Source: Streptomyces bobili (GTDB taxonomy: Bacteria > Actinomycetota > Actinomycetes > Streptomycetales > Streptomycetaceae). From it: a stretch of DNA of 38,495 nucleotides. Position numbers and translations under genes: made by a program. Location: NCBI RefSeq assembly GCF_002154575.1, contig NZ_MUBA01000168.1:1-38495 (forward strand). The letters run 5' to 3'. Below the pieces are notes generated by a model. It ran no database searches and was not told the DNA's origin. It saw nothing but the letters and a program-made list of their open reading frames with translations. Numbering within the stretch: the stretch's first letter is position 1; every line of letters starts with the position of its first letter. Shown one piece after another: positions 24,533-32,610 of this stretch.

Positions 24533-25006
24533 GTGCCCCGCACCCTGGCCAACGCCCCCATCATGATTCTCAACGGCCCCAATCTGAACCTGCTGGGGCA
24601 GCGCCAGCCGGAGATCTACGGCTCCGACACGCTCGCCGACGTCGAGGAGCTCTGCGCGAAGGCAGCGGCGGCGCACGGCGGCACGGTGGACTTCCGCCAG
24701 TCCAACCACGAGGGCGAGCTGGTGGACTGGATCCACGAGGCACGGCAGAACCACTGCGGTGTCGTGATCAACCCCGGCGCCTACTCGCACACGTCGATCG
24801 CGATTCTCGACGCGCTCAACACCTGCGACGGACTTCCGGTGCTGGAGGTCCATATCTCCAACATCCACCAGCGGGAGTCCTTCCGGCACCACTCGTACGT
24901 GTCCCTGCGCGCCGACGGTGTCATCGCGGGCTGCGGAGTGCAGGGTTACGTGTTCGCCGTGGAGCGCGTCGCCGCGCTGGCGGGGGCAGGCCAGGCGAGC
25001 ACCTGA
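24533..25006 (+). CDS. aroQ: Type II 3-dehydroquinate dehydratase
   Basis: A 157-residue enzyme of the shikimate pathway that dehydrates 3-dehydroquinate to 3-dehydroshikimate. The signature [19 protein letters not shown] holds the catalytic Tyr29. NPGAYSHTS (80-88), [17 protein letters not shown] (with the catalytic His107) and [12 protein letters not shown] follow. The GTG at 24533 is preceded by GGAGGAAAC. No other aro genes are adjacent, so this copy could serve primary metabolism or a secondary pathway; the sequence does not decide. Confidence 0.96.
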   Translation: MPRTLANAPIMILNGPNLNLLGQRQPEIYGSDTLADVEELCAKAAAAHGGTVDFRQSNHEGELVDWIHEARQNHCGVVINPGAYSHTSIAILDALNTCDGLPVLEVHISNIHQRESFRHHSYVSLRADGVIAGCGVQGYVFAVERVAALAGAGQAST

Positions 25007-25020
25007 GCACGGGGCCACCC

Positions 25021-25064
25021 GTAAGCACCGGTCACGCGTAGGCACCGGTCACGGTAAGCACCGG
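25021..25064. repeat. Tandem repeat GTARGCACCGGTCACG, two and a half copies
   Basis: Copies begin at 25021 (GTAAGCACCGGTCACG), 25038 (GTAGGCACCGGTCACG) and 25054 (GTAAGCACCGG). It is in the convergent gap between aroQ and the ABC transporter genes, next to a terminator-like dyad. Confidence 0.75.
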
Positions 25065-25091
25065 CCTCCGGGCGGGCGCCCCTTACCGGTG
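25059..25091. terminator. Bidirectional terminator-like dyad between aroQ and the ABC operon
   Basis: Outer arms CACCGG (25059-25064) and CCGGTG (25086-25091) enclose an inner stem GGGC/GCCC (25070-25081). It ends 3 bp before the stop codon of the ABC ATPase gene read from the other side. Confidence 0.5.
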
Positions 25092-25094
25092 TAC

Positions 25095-25868
25095 TCAGAG
25101 GCGTCCCGCCTCCACGATCCGCCGCAGGAAGCGCCGGGTGCGCTCCTGCCGGGGATCGCCGAAGACCTGCTCGGGGGTGCCGTGCTCCAGCACCACGCCG
25201 CCGTCCAGGAAGCAGACCTGGTCGGCGACCTCGCGCGCGAAGCCCATCTCGTGCGTGGCCAGCACCATGGTCATGCCGTCGCCCTTCAAGTCCCGCACCA
25301 CGTCGAGGACCTCGCCCACCAGCTCCGGGTCGAGTGCCGCGGTGATCTCGTCGAACAGCAGCAGCCGGGGACGTACGGCCAGGGCGCGCACGATGGCGAC
25401 ACGCTGCTGCTGGCCGCCGCTGAGCCGGTCCGGGTACGCGCCCGCCTTCCCGCCCAGTCCGAGCCGCTCCAGCAGCCCCCTGGCGTGTTCCTCGGCTTCC
25501 GCGCGGGCGACCCCGTGCACCCGGCGAGGAGCGAGCGTGATGTTCTCCAGCACCGTCATGTGCGGAAACAGGTTGTACGCCTGGAAGACCACGCCGATAC
25601 GGCGCCGTACCGCGTCCGGGTCGGTACGCGGGTCGGTGATCTCCTCGCCGTCCAGCCAGATCGCCCCGTCGTCGATGTCCTCCAGCAGGTTGGCGCAGCG
25701 CAGCAGCGTGGACTTGCCGGAGCCGGAGGCACCGATCAGCGCGGTCACGGTGTGCGGGGCGACCTCCAGGTCGACGTCCCGCAGGACGACCGAGTCGCCG
25801 AAGGTCTTGCGGACGGCCTCCATCCGCAGCACGGGGGAGCCGTCGGGGGACGCGGGCGCGTCGCTCAT
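25095..25868 (-). CDS. Amino-acid ABC transporter, ATP-binding subunit
   Basis: A 257-residue ABC ATPase. Walker A is GASGSGKST (46-54), the Q-loop is VVFQAYNLFPHMT, the signature is LSGGQQQR, Walker B is LLLFDEITAALDPE and the switch is ATHEMGFAREVAD. This is the pattern of polar-amino-acid importers of the GlnQ/HisP class. Its ATG at 25868 overlaps the TGA of the permease gene (ATGA), so translation is coupled. It is the last gene of a three-gene unit with a solute-binding lipoprotein and a permease. The substrate is unknown. Confidence 0.93.
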   Translation of the reverse strand: MSDAPASPDGSPVLRMEAVRKTFGDSVVLRDVDLEVAPHTVTALIGASGSGKSTLLRCANLLEDIDDGAIWLDGEEITDPRTDPDAVRRRIGVVFQAYNLFPHMTVLENITLAPRRVHGVARAEAEEHARGLLERLGLGGKAGAYPDRLSGGQQQRVAIVRALAVRPRLLLFDEITAALDPELVGEVLDVVRDLKGDGMTMVLATHEMGFAREVADQVCFLDGGVVLEHGTPEQVFGDPRQERTRRFLRRIVEAGRL

Positions 25869-26782
25869 GTCGTTCCTCCCTGGGCCCGCTGACGGTCCAT
25901 CCGGGCCGTCACCCAGTCCGTGAACCGGGTCATCGGGATCGTCAGCGCCACGAAGACCAGCCCCGCGACGATGTACGGCGTGTAGTTCAGGCTGCGGCCC
26001 GCGATGATGTCCGCCGCGCGTACGGCGTCGATGGCGCCGCCGATCGACACCAGCCCGGTGTCCTTCTGGAGGGACACCAGGTCGTTCAGCAGCGGCGGCA
26101 CCTGACGCCGCACGGCCTGGGGGAGCACGACGTACCGCAGGGCCTGCCGGTTGCTGAGGCCCAGCGAGCGGGCCGCGGCGCGCTGCGAGGGGTGGACGGA
26201 CTCGATACCGGCCCGGAACACCTCGGCCACGTACGCCGAGTACGTCAGCGTCAGGGCCGTACCGCCGAGCAGGACGGGGTCGACGGTCACGCCCTGGAGG
26301 CGCAGGGCCGGCACGCCCAGCACCACGATCATCAGGTTGATGATCAGCGGCAGACCGCGGAAGAAGTCGGTGTAGGCCGCCGCGAGCACCCGCAGCGGGA
26401 AGAAGACGGGGCCGCGCAGGGTGCGGGCGACGGCGATGAGCATGCCGAGGACCAGGACGGCGGCTCCGCAGACGAGCAGCAGCCGGACGTTCAGCCACAG
26501 CCCTTCGAGCACCTTGGGGAACGCCTCGCGCGCGTACTGCCCGTCGAAGAACGTCTCCTTGGTGCGCTGCCAGCCGGGCGCGCTCACCACGACCAGGTAA
26601 AGGACGACGCCGGTCACCAGGGTGGAGGCCGCGGCGATCGCCGTCGCGCGGCGGGTACGCGCGCGTCGGTGGCGCTCGCGCTCCAGCCGCCGCGGCGAGG
26701 GCACGTACCCGTCGCCCGCGGGTTCCGTGCCGCCCTTGTCGTCGGCTCCCTCAGGCTCCGACTGCTCCTTGACGAGCGTCAC
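25865..26782 (-). CDS. Amino-acid ABC transporter, permease subunit
   Basis: A 305-residue inner-membrane permease. A charged N-terminal tail of about 50 residues (EPEGADDKGGTEPAGDG then Arg-rich) precedes five membrane helices. The HisM/GlnP core pattern is TDFFRGLPLIINLMIVVLG. The EAA-type loop is YVAEVFRAGIESVHPSQRAAARSLGLSNRQALRYVVLPQA, read in two parts, and it contacts the ATPase. The GTG at 26782 overlaps the stop of the binding-protein gene (GTGA). A single permease gene suggests a homodimer. Confidence 0.92.
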   Translation of the reverse strand: MTLVKEQSEPEGADDKGGTEPAGDGYVPSPRRLERERHRRARTRRATAIAAASTLVTGVVLYLVVVSAPGWQRTKETFFDGQYAREAFPKVLEGLWLNVRLLLVCGAAVLVLGMLIAVARTLRGPVFFPLRVLAAAYTDFFRGLPLIINLMIVVLGVPALRLQGVTVDPVLLGGTALTLTYSAYVAEVFRAGIESVHPSQRAAARSLGLSNRQALRYVVLPQAVRRQVPPLLNDLVSLQKDTGLVSIGGAIDAVRAADIIAGRSLNYTPYIVAGLVFVALTIPMTRFTDWVTARMDRQRAQGGTT

Positions 26783-27663
26783 TTGAGTACCGGCGCGTCG
26801 ACGGCGTCGGAGAGCCACCGCTGCTCGATCCTCGCCAGGGTGCCGTTCTCGCGGAGGGCGTCCACGGCGTCCGTCACGCAGGGAGTGAGCGCGCTGCCCT
26901 TGTCGAGCACGAGCCCGAACTGCTCCGGCGTACCGCCCTTGTTCGCGAACTGTCCGACGATCCGGGCGTCCGTGACCTCGGCCGCGGTGATGTAGAAGGC
27001 GGTCGGGAGGTCGGTGACGATGGCGTCGACCTGGCCGTTCTTCAGCGCGGACTTGGCCTGGTCGTTCTTCGCGTAGACGGCCGCGGCCCCGGTCGGCTTC
27101 ACCACGTCGTCGATGTACTCGAGGCTGGTGGTGCCGACCTGGGCGCCGAGCTTGAGGCCCTTGAGGTCGGCGATGCTCTTCGCGTTCGCGGCCTTGGAGC
27201 CCTTCAGCGCGATGACGGCCTGGCGCACGTCGTAGTAGCCGGACGAGAAGTCCACGGCCTTCCTGCGCTCGTCGCTGATCGACACCTGGTTGATGTCGAA
27301 GTCGAAGGTCTTCACCCCGGGCGCGAACGCCTTGTTGAACGGCACGCTCTGCCAGACGACGGCGCTCTTGTCGTATCCGAGCTGCTCGGCCACCGCGTAC
27401 GCCACCGCCGACTCGAAGCCCTCACCGCTCTCGGGCTTGCCGTCCTTGAACCACGGCTCGTACGCGGGTTCGTCGGTGGCGATCGTCAGGGTGCCGGAGG
27501 TCTCGGTGGCCAACTTGCCCTTGGCGCAGGTGTCCGCGGTGGAACCGGACGGCGAGGCGGCCGCCTTCTCCTCCGGCTGCGGTGCGCAGCCGACGGCGGT
27601 GGCGAGGAGGGCGACGGTGAGGCCGGCGACAGCGCGGCGCAGACTACGAGAGGCAGGACGCAT
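26779..27663 (-). CDS. Amino-acid ABC transporter, substrate-binding lipoprotein
   Basis: A 294-residue type-3 extracellular binding protein. The lipoprotein signal ends in the lipobox TAVGC with Cys26. A short Ser/Ala-rich spacer follows, then the binding domain TLTIATDEPAYEPWF, GFESAVAYAVAEQLG, KTFDFDINQVSISDERRKAVDFSSGYY, read in parts, and GAQVGTTSLEYIDD. Residues such as Tyr and Trp in EPAYEPWF and Arg in ERRKAVDFS are typical amino-acid contacts. Disulphide-prone cysteines occur at DTCAKGK and TPCVTD. It is the first gene of the operon, and no clear ribosome-binding site lies before the ATG at 27663. Confidence 0.92.
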   Translation of the reverse strand: MRPASRSLRRAVAGLTVALLATAVGCAPQPEEKAAASPSGSTADTCAKGKLATETSGTLTIATDEPAYEPWFKDGKPESGEGFESAVAYAVAEQLGYDKSAVVWQSVPFNKAFAPGVKTFDFDINQVSISDERRKAVDFSSGYYDVRQAVIALKGSKAANAKSIADLKGLKLGAQVGTTSLEYIDDVVKPTGAAAVYAKNDQAKSALKNGQVDAIVTDLPTAFYITAAEVTDARIVGQFANKGGTPEQFGLVLDKGSALTPCVTDAVDALRENGTLARIEQRWLSDAVDAPVLK

Positions 27664-28037
27664 GGCGGGAGACTGGCAGTGAACGACGTGTTTGTCGAGG
27701 TCACAGGCGTGTCTTCCCGCATGGTGGGAACGGGTGTTGCGGGCGTGTGAACACGGGGGACCAGAACGCGCCGGGGCCGCCGGTCGAGGGCGGGGAACGA
27801 GACCGGCGGCCCGTCCGCGCCGGAGCCGTCGTCCCGCGCGGGGCTGCCACCAGTTGACCGCGCCGTCAGGCGCGCGGGGAGCGCGCGCGAGCTGTCGGCG
27901 CGTGCGCGGCTTTCACACGGGGCGCGCATGCCGACGGTTCGCGCCCCGAGTGCCGTGCAGACACCGACGCCGGTACGCACCGACGCACGTACCCGCGACG
28001 CCCGCACGCACCTGACGTCAGAGGTGGGCGGCGCGAT
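27664..28037. other. Gene-free gap between the ABC operon and the metallo-hydrolase remnant
   Basis: I find no gene with recognisable protein similarity in these 374 bp. It should contain the promoter of the ABC operon (leftwards). Notable pieces are alternating CG/GC runs near 27870-27905, short repeats of CACCGACGC near 27962-27986, and a 10-bp palindrome CTGACGTCAG at 28012-28021 flanked by CACCT and AGGTG, just beyond the stop of the remnant gene. Confidence 0.6.
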
Positions 28038-28244
28038 TCACCACCCGCGCGCGTGCCACTCCGGCAGGTGCGGGCGCTGGTCGCCCAGGGTGGTGTCGTT
28101 GCCGTGTCCCGGATAGACCCAGGTCTCGTCCGGGAGCACGCCGAAGATCTTCGTCTCGACGTCGTGGATCAGCCGGGCGAACGCCTCGGGGTCCTTGCGG
28201 GTGTTACCCACACCACCCGGGAACACCACAGCACGCGCCAACAC
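28038..28244 (-). pseudogene. C-terminal remnant of an MBL-fold metallo-hydrolase gene
   Basis: The open frame encodes 68 residues. From residue 8 to the end (FPGGVGNTRKDPEAF..., then FGVLPDETWVYPGHGNDTTLG and RPHLPEWHARGW) it matches the end of the intact hydrolase encoded at 32611-33264 (FPGGPGRTTQ..., FDVLPDETWIYPGHGNDTTLG, RPHLAEWRARGW). The metal-binding HxHxDH part and everything before FPGG are missing. The DNA beyond about 28223 no longer resembles the gene. It is therefore a broken paralogue, not a small gene. The break marks one edge of the TetR/efflux region to the right. Confidence 0.85.
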
Positions 28245-28347
28245 ACGAGGTCACGGCGGCGCGTAAACCTACGGGCCGTGCCTCCGCGGCGTCGAAGTGG
28301 GCGCGACCGCATCAGATGCCTGTGCAATGAGGCCGGCCGTGCTCTTC

Positions 28348-28971
28348 TCAGCGGTGGCGCGGGCGAGGTAGCAAGGCGAACGCGCTCTCCGCAATCGAGG
28401 TCAGGCGGGCGGGACTGTGGCCGTACGCGCCGACGACATCGCTCCCGCGGATGATGGTCAGCAGAAGGTACGCAAGGTCGTCGGGATCCGCGTCGGGGTC
28501 GATGTCGCCGTTGCGCTGCGCCGCTCGCACACACTCGGCCACCGCCGTCGCGAGCACGGAGAAGCAGTCGTTGGCCAGGCGTTTCACCTCGGAGTCGGAG
28601 GCGCCGATCTCCAGGGCCATCTTGGCGGCGAAGCAGGCCGCCGCCGCCCGGTCAGGGGCGGGGGGTACGTCGGCGGCGAGTGGCACCCCGTGGACGGCGC
28701 GGAGCAAGTACGCGTGCAGTCGTTCCAGGGCACCCTCGTCCGGTCCGGCGAGCGCCTTCGGCGCAAACTGCCCCAGCCGGGCGAAGTAGCCGGCCATCGC
28801 CTGCAGCAGCACCCCGTGCTTGCCGTCGAACGCGGCGTAGAGGCTGCCGCGGCCCAGGCCGGTGGCGGCGCTGATGTCGTCGACGCTCGTGCCGTTGTAG
28901 CCCGAAGTGCGGAACTGCCGCTCGGCGGCGTGGAGGACGTGGTCGGGGTCGAAGCTTCGTGGTCTCGCCAT
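28348..28971 (-). CDS. TetR-family transcriptional regulator
   Basis: A 207-residue regulator. The N-terminal helix-turn-helix spans about residues 8-55 (FDPDHVLHAAERQFRTSGYNGTSVDDISAATGLGRGSLYAAFDGKHGVL, read in parts). A helical ligand-binding domain follows, containing Cys in AAACFAAKMALEIG and in NDCFSVLATAVAECVRAA. The ATG at 28971 is 6 nt after TACCTT (complement of 28978-28983), with TTGTCA 18 bp further upstream, so it is probably leaderless. It is divergent from the redox/efflux genes at 29108-32125 and probably represses both directions through the dyad at 29012-29046. Confidence 0.9.
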   Translation of the reverse strand: MARPRSFDPDHVLHAAERQFRTSGYNGTSVDDISAATGLGRGSLYAAFDGKHGVLLQAMAGYFARLGQFAPKALAGPDEGALERLHAYLLRAVHGVPLAADVPPAPDRAAAACFAAKMALEIGASDSEVKRLANDCFSVLATAVAECVRAAQRNGDIDPDADPDDLAYLLLTIIRGSDVVGAYGHSPARLTSIAESAFALLPRPRHR

Positions 28972-29046
28972 ACATCGAAGGTAAAGCCGACCCAACGTAT
29001 TTGACAACCCAGTACAGAACTACCTAGGTTTCTGACTGTTCAGTAC
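28972..29046. promoter_or_regulatory. Divergent promoters with TetR operator-like dyad
   Basis: Rightwards: TTGACA (29001-29006), 18 bp, TAGGTT (29025-29030), a near-consensus housekeeping promoter. Leftwards: TTGTCA (complement of 29002-29007), 18 bp, TACCTT. The two -35 boxes overlap. GTACAGAAC (29012-29020) and GTTCAGTAC (29038-29046) form an imperfect dyad around the rightward -10, with CCTAGG in the middle. A TetR dimer bound here would block the rightward promoter. Confidence 0.65.
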
Positions 29047-29107
29047 ACAACGGTCCTGAGCTCACCGGACAGGCTGCGTGCACGCCTGGCGCGATTGAGG
29101 GCAACCC

Positions 29108-29314
29108 ATGCCTTTGAACTCCTCCGCGCCGCCCGGCGTTGCGACGCCTTCCAGGCCGGCAAGGCACGGTCTGACCCTCGCGATCCTGGCGACGGCGAGT
29201 TTCATCGCCGTACTGGATCTGTACATCACGAACGTCCCCAGCAAACCGGGGCCGAACTCTCTACAACAGCCCAAGACGGTCGCCGACCACATCTTCGGCT
29301 TTCTGAACAGCTGA
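29108..29314 (+). pseudogene. Probable remnant of an MFS drug-efflux gene (N-terminus only)
   Basis: The frame encodes 68 residues. Residues 20-42 (HGLTLAILATASFIAVLDLYITNV) match the first helix of DHA2-type efflux pumps, where the text normally continues with ALPSI and thirteen more helices. Instead it runs for 25 unrelated residues (SKPGPNSLQQPKTVADHIFG...) to a stop. I read this as an internal deletion that joined the MFS start to the tail of another gene. An alternative is a short leader peptide or single-helix protein still translated from the strong promoter upstream. The tail sequence is not recognised. Confidence 0.6.
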
Positions 29315-29355
29315 CCCCCCTCCCACCACCCAGAACTCGAAGGGTTGACCGAACC

Positions 29356-30399
29356 ATGACTGACAAGGAAAGGCAGGAGGCCATGGCTGTGGCGACTCCT
29401 CCGTACGGGAGCGACGCACTGGCCGGGGGGACCGTCGACGCGGTGGTGATCGGCGGGGGCGCCGCGGGGCTGAACGGTGCACTGATCCTCGCCCGCTCCC
29501 GCCGCTCGGTCGTCGTGATCGACAGCGGTTCCCCGCGCAACGCGCCCGCGGAGGCCGTGCACGGCTTCATCGTCTTGGACGGCACCCCGCCGTCCGAGAT
29601 CCTTCGACGGGGCCGGGAGCAGGTGCGCCAGTACGGCGGACGCGTCGTGTTCGGCGAGGTGGTCTCGGCCGAGTCCGCCGCCCCGTCGGCGGAAGGGGAC
29701 CTGCGGTTCACCGTCACCCTGGCCGACGGCCGCAGCATCACCGCTCGCCGCATCCTGGTGGCCACCGGCCTCACGGATGTGTTGCCGGAGGTGCCCGGGC
29801 TCGCCGAGCACTGGGGGCACAGTGTGGTGCACTGCCCGTACTGCCACGGCTGGGAGGTGCGCGACGAGCCCATCGGCATCCTCGCCACCGGCCCGGCCTC
29901 CATCGGCCACGCGTTTCTGTTCCGTCAGCTGACCGAGGACCTGACCTACTTCACCCACGGCACTGACCTGGACGAGGACAGCCGCGCCCGCTTCGCCGCC
30001 CGCGGCATCCGCGTCATCGACACCCCGGTCACCGAGGTCGTCAACGACGAGGACGGTGCCCTCGCCGGGGTGCGCCTGGCCGACGGCCAGGTCGTGGCCC
30101 GCCGCGTCGTCGCGGTCGCCTCGCCTATGCAGGCCCGCACCCAGGGTCTGGAAGGTCTGGGCCTGCCGGTGCGGGACCTGCCGACGGGCCGCGGTTTCGC
30201 CTCCGGTATGGCCGGCACCACCGAGGTGCCAGGTGTGTGGGTGGCCGGCAACGCCACCGATCTGGTCGCCCAGGTCGGGGCCTCCGCAGCGGCCGGCGCA
30301 CTGGCCGGCGCCGACATCAACAGGATGCTGGCCATCGCGGACACCGACGCGGCCCTCCAGAGGATCGCCGGGGGAAGCCCACAAGGGGCCACAGGATGA
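29356..30399 (+). CDS. Thioredoxin-reductase-like FAD/NAD(P) oxidoreductase with CPYC motif
   Basis: A 347-residue flavoprotein. The FAD fold is DAVVIGGGAAGLNGALILARS, the redox pair is Cys160-Pro-Tyr-Cys163 in HCPYCHGWEVRD, and the C-terminal FAD contact is GVWVAGNATDLVAQVGASAAAG. The NAD(P)-binding loop reads GILATGPASIGHAFLF rather than the GxGxxA of classical thioredoxin reductases, so coenzyme use may differ. HlmI and GliT, which oxidise dithiols of holomycin and gliotoxin, belong to the same broad group. The ATG at 29356 is uncertain; another ATG at 29383 has GGAGG very close before it. It is in one unit with the DHA2 pump at 30494. Confidence 0.85.
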   Translation: MTDKERQEAMAVATPPYGSDALAGGTVDAVVIGGGAAGLNGALILARSRRSVVVIDSGSPRNAPAEAVHGFIVLDGTPPSEILRRGREQVRQYGGRVVFGEVVSAESAAPSAEGDLRFTVTLADGRSITARRILVATGLTDVLPEVPGLAEHWGHSVVHCPYCHGWEVRDEPIGILATGPASIGHAFLFRQLTEDLTYFTHGTDLDEDSRARFAARGIRVIDTPVTEVVNDEDGALAGVRLADGQVVARRVVAVASPMQARTQGLEGLGLPVRDLPTGRGFASGMAGTTEVPGVWVAGNATDLVAQVGASAAAGALAGADINRMLAIADTDAALQRIAGGSPQGATG

Positions 30400-30493
30400 T
30401 CTTGAAGCCCGAAGATCTCAGCCCGTCGCCCGCTCGCTTCACGGGCAATTAAGTGATTCCGCTCGTCCGCCCCGTCCCTCTCAGGAGCTACTG

Positions 30494-32125
30494 ATGCCCT
30501 TCCTTGCAAACACCCCCGTGGAGAAGATGACCGGGCCGTACGCGCGGCGCTGGTGGGCGCTGCTCGTGCTGTGCCTGAGCCTGCTGATCACGGTGATGGC
30601 GAACACGTCGCTGATCGTCGCCGCCCCCGACATGACCACCGACCTGGGCCTGAGCAGCAGTGATCTGCAGTGGGTCGTCGACTCCTACACCGTTCCGTAC
30701 GCGGCGCTGATGCTGGTGCTGGGCGCGATCGGCGACAAGTACAGCCGGCGCGGCGCGCTGGTGCTGGGTCTGCTGATCTTCGCCGGCGGTTCGGTGATGG
30801 GGAGCATGGTCGACGAGACCTCGCTGGTCATCGTGGCCCGCGCGATCATGGGTGTGGGTGCCGCGGTCGTGATGCCGGCCACGCTGTCCCTGGTGGTCGC
30901 GACCTTCCCCCGGAGTGAGCGGGCCAAGGCCATCACCGCCTGGGCCGCGACCTCCGGGGTGGCGGTAGCCGTCGGCCCGCTGGTCTCCGGCTGGCTGCTC
31001 GAGGACCACGCCTGGGGCTCGACCTTCCTGATCAACGTGCCGATCGCCGTCCTCGCCGTGTTCGGCGTGCTCACCCTGGTACCGCCGTCCAAGGCGGAGG
31101 GCATGGGCCGGATCGACTACGTCGGTGGTCTGCTGTCGATCGTCACCGTCGGCTCCCTGATCTACGCCGCCATCGAGGGCCCGCACTCCGGCTGGGGCGT
31201 CGGCCCCGTCACCGCCGCCGTGGTCGCCGGTGCCGGTCTGGTCGCCTTCGTCGCCTGGGAGCTGCGGCACCCGCAGCCGATGCTGGACGTCCGAAAGTTC
31301 GCGCTGCGGCCCTTCAGCGGCTCGATGCTCGCGGTGATGTTCTTCTTCTTCGGTATGTTCGCCGTGATCTACTACTCGACGCAGTTCCTGCAGTTCGTCC
31401 TCGGCTACGGCGCCCTGGACACGGGTGTACGGCTGCTGCCGCTGGGCGGCGCGGTGTTCCTCGGGTCCGCGCTGACCGGGATGCTCACCCCGAAGCTCGG
31501 GGTGAAGCCGATGGTCGTGACCGGCCTGGCCATCGGCACGGCGGGCATGTTCCTGCTCACCCAGATCGACAAGGGCTCGACGTACGGGGACCTCCTGGCG
31601 CCGCTGATGATGCTGGGCCTCGCGCTCGGACTGGCCATCTCCCCGGCGACCGACACGATCATGGGTTCCTTCCCCGAGTCCGAGCTGGGCGTCGGCGGCG
31701 GTGTCAACGACACCGCGCTGGAGCTGGGCGGGGCACTGGGCATCGCGGTGCTGGGCTCGCTGCTGGGCACGGCCTACCGGGACGAGCTGACCGACCTGGT
31801 GGGCAACCGGCTCCCGGCGGAGGCGATGGAGACCGCCAGGGATTCGGTCGGCGCCGGCCTGGCCGTCGCGGAGCGGGTCGCGCAGGATCCCGCCGCCGGG
31901 CCCCAGCAGGCCCAGGCCGCCGTGGACGCCGTCCACCAGGCCTTCGCCCACGGAGTCGCCCAGACCAGCCTCATCGGCGGGATCATCATGGCCGCCGGAA
32001 CACTGATCGTCCTCGCGATCCTGCCGGGCCGGCGCGGCTTCGCGAAGCAGAGCGCCGAGCCGGGGGCCGGGACGACGGCGAACGAGACGGCGACTGCGCG
32101 GGAGCACACCGGGGCCACCCACTAG
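30494..32125 (+). CDS. DHA2-family (14-helix) MFS drug efflux transporter
   Basis: A 543-residue protein with fourteen likely membrane helices. Helix 1 is WWALLVLCLSLLITVMANTSLIVAAP. Motif A is GAIGDKYSRRGAL. The antiporter motif C region is SGVAVAVGPLVSGWLLE. The C-terminus is a soluble tail rich in Ala, Thr and Glu. These are the marks of EmrB/QacA-type proton-driven drug exporters. The ATG at 30494 is set by AGGAG 7 nt upstream. With the divergent TetR gene and the thiol-redox enzyme it forms a self-contained resistance-type cassette; the exported compound is unknown. Confidence 0.92.
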   Translation: MPFLANTPVEKMTGPYARRWWALLVLCLSLLITVMANTSLIVAAPDMTTDLGLSSSDLQWVVDSYTVPYAALMLVLGAIGDKYSRRGALVLGLLIFAGGSVMGSMVDETSLVIVARAIMGVGAAVVMPATLSLVVATFPRSERAKAITAWAATSGVAVAVGPLVSGWLLEDHAWGSTFLINVPIAVLAVFGVLTLVPPSKAEGMGRIDYVGGLLSIVTVGSLIYAAIEGPHSGWGVGPVTAAVVAGAGLVAFVAWELRHPQPMLDVRKFALRPFSGSMLAVMFFFFGMFAVIYYSTQFLQFVLGYGALDTGVRLLPLGGAVFLGSALTGMLTPKLGVKPMVVTGLAIGTAGMFLLTQIDKGSTYGDLLAPLMMLGLALGLAISPATDTIMGSFPESELGVGGGVNDTALELGGALGIAVLGSLLGTAYRDELTDLVGNRLPAEAMETARDSVGAGLAVAERVAQDPAAGPQQAQAAVDAVHQAFAHGVAQTSLIGGIIMAAGTLIVLAILPGRRGFAKQSAEPGAGTTANETATAREHTGATH

Positions 32126-32610
32126 ATCGTCGGCGGGGCGTCCACTACACCGCCGGGGACGCGTCCGCCGGGTCGCCTCCGCCGGATCGCCCGCCAGGCG
32201 CGTCGGCCAGGAGCCCGGCGGCGCGAGACGCGCAGGGCGCGGGCGTGGTCCACGGCCACGGCCACGCGGATCCTCTGCCGGAACACCTCACCTTCCTCGG
32301 CCTCCGGGCCGCCCCGGGCTCTCCTGCGGGGCGGCCCGGAGGCCAAGGGCCGTGAGGTGACAGCGGCGGTCGCAGCCCGCTTGAGCGCGGCCTCCAGCTG
32401 CGTGCGGGTGATTCGAGCCCGTAGTACGGCTGGGAGCCGAAGGGATGGATTGCGGAGAAGTGGGAGGTTCCGCTGCCTGCCAGGTGAACCCGGCCCGGCA
32501 GACCGCAGCCCATGCAACAGTCCCCCTGATCATGGCGGTCACCGCTGCCGGCGTCGGTGACGGTGCTCTGGAGGCCACCGTCCGTGGGGCATGACGCTCC
32601 CCGAGCGCGG
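32126..32610. other. 485-bp gap with no recognisable gene
   Basis: No open frame here shows family similarity on either strand. Apart from the large hairpin at 32284-32359, the stretch 32360-32600 contains scattered short frames that I could not match to anything, and may be decayed DNA from the right edge of the cassette. Confidence 0.55.
32284..32359. terminator. Large nested hairpin, probable bidirectional terminator
   Basis: The inner stem has perfect 18-bp arms, GGCCTCCGGGCCGCCCCG (32299-32316) and its complement (32327-32344), with a 10-nt loop. An outer pair CACCTCAC (32284-32291) and GTGAGGTG (32352-32359) adds 8 bp. It lies between the rightward efflux gene and the leftward metallo-hydrolase gene. 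Confidence 0.75.

Noticed and set aside
27486..28015. Possible small genes in the gap before the metallo-hydrolase remnant
   Set aside because: The translations are Pro/Arg/Ala-rich, low in complexity, and have no recognisable family or ribosome-binding site.
28245..32600. Integrative element or transposon carrying the efflux cassette
   Set aside because: No integrase, transposase, terminal inverted repeats or attachment-site duplication was found, so only an undefined acquisition can be argued.
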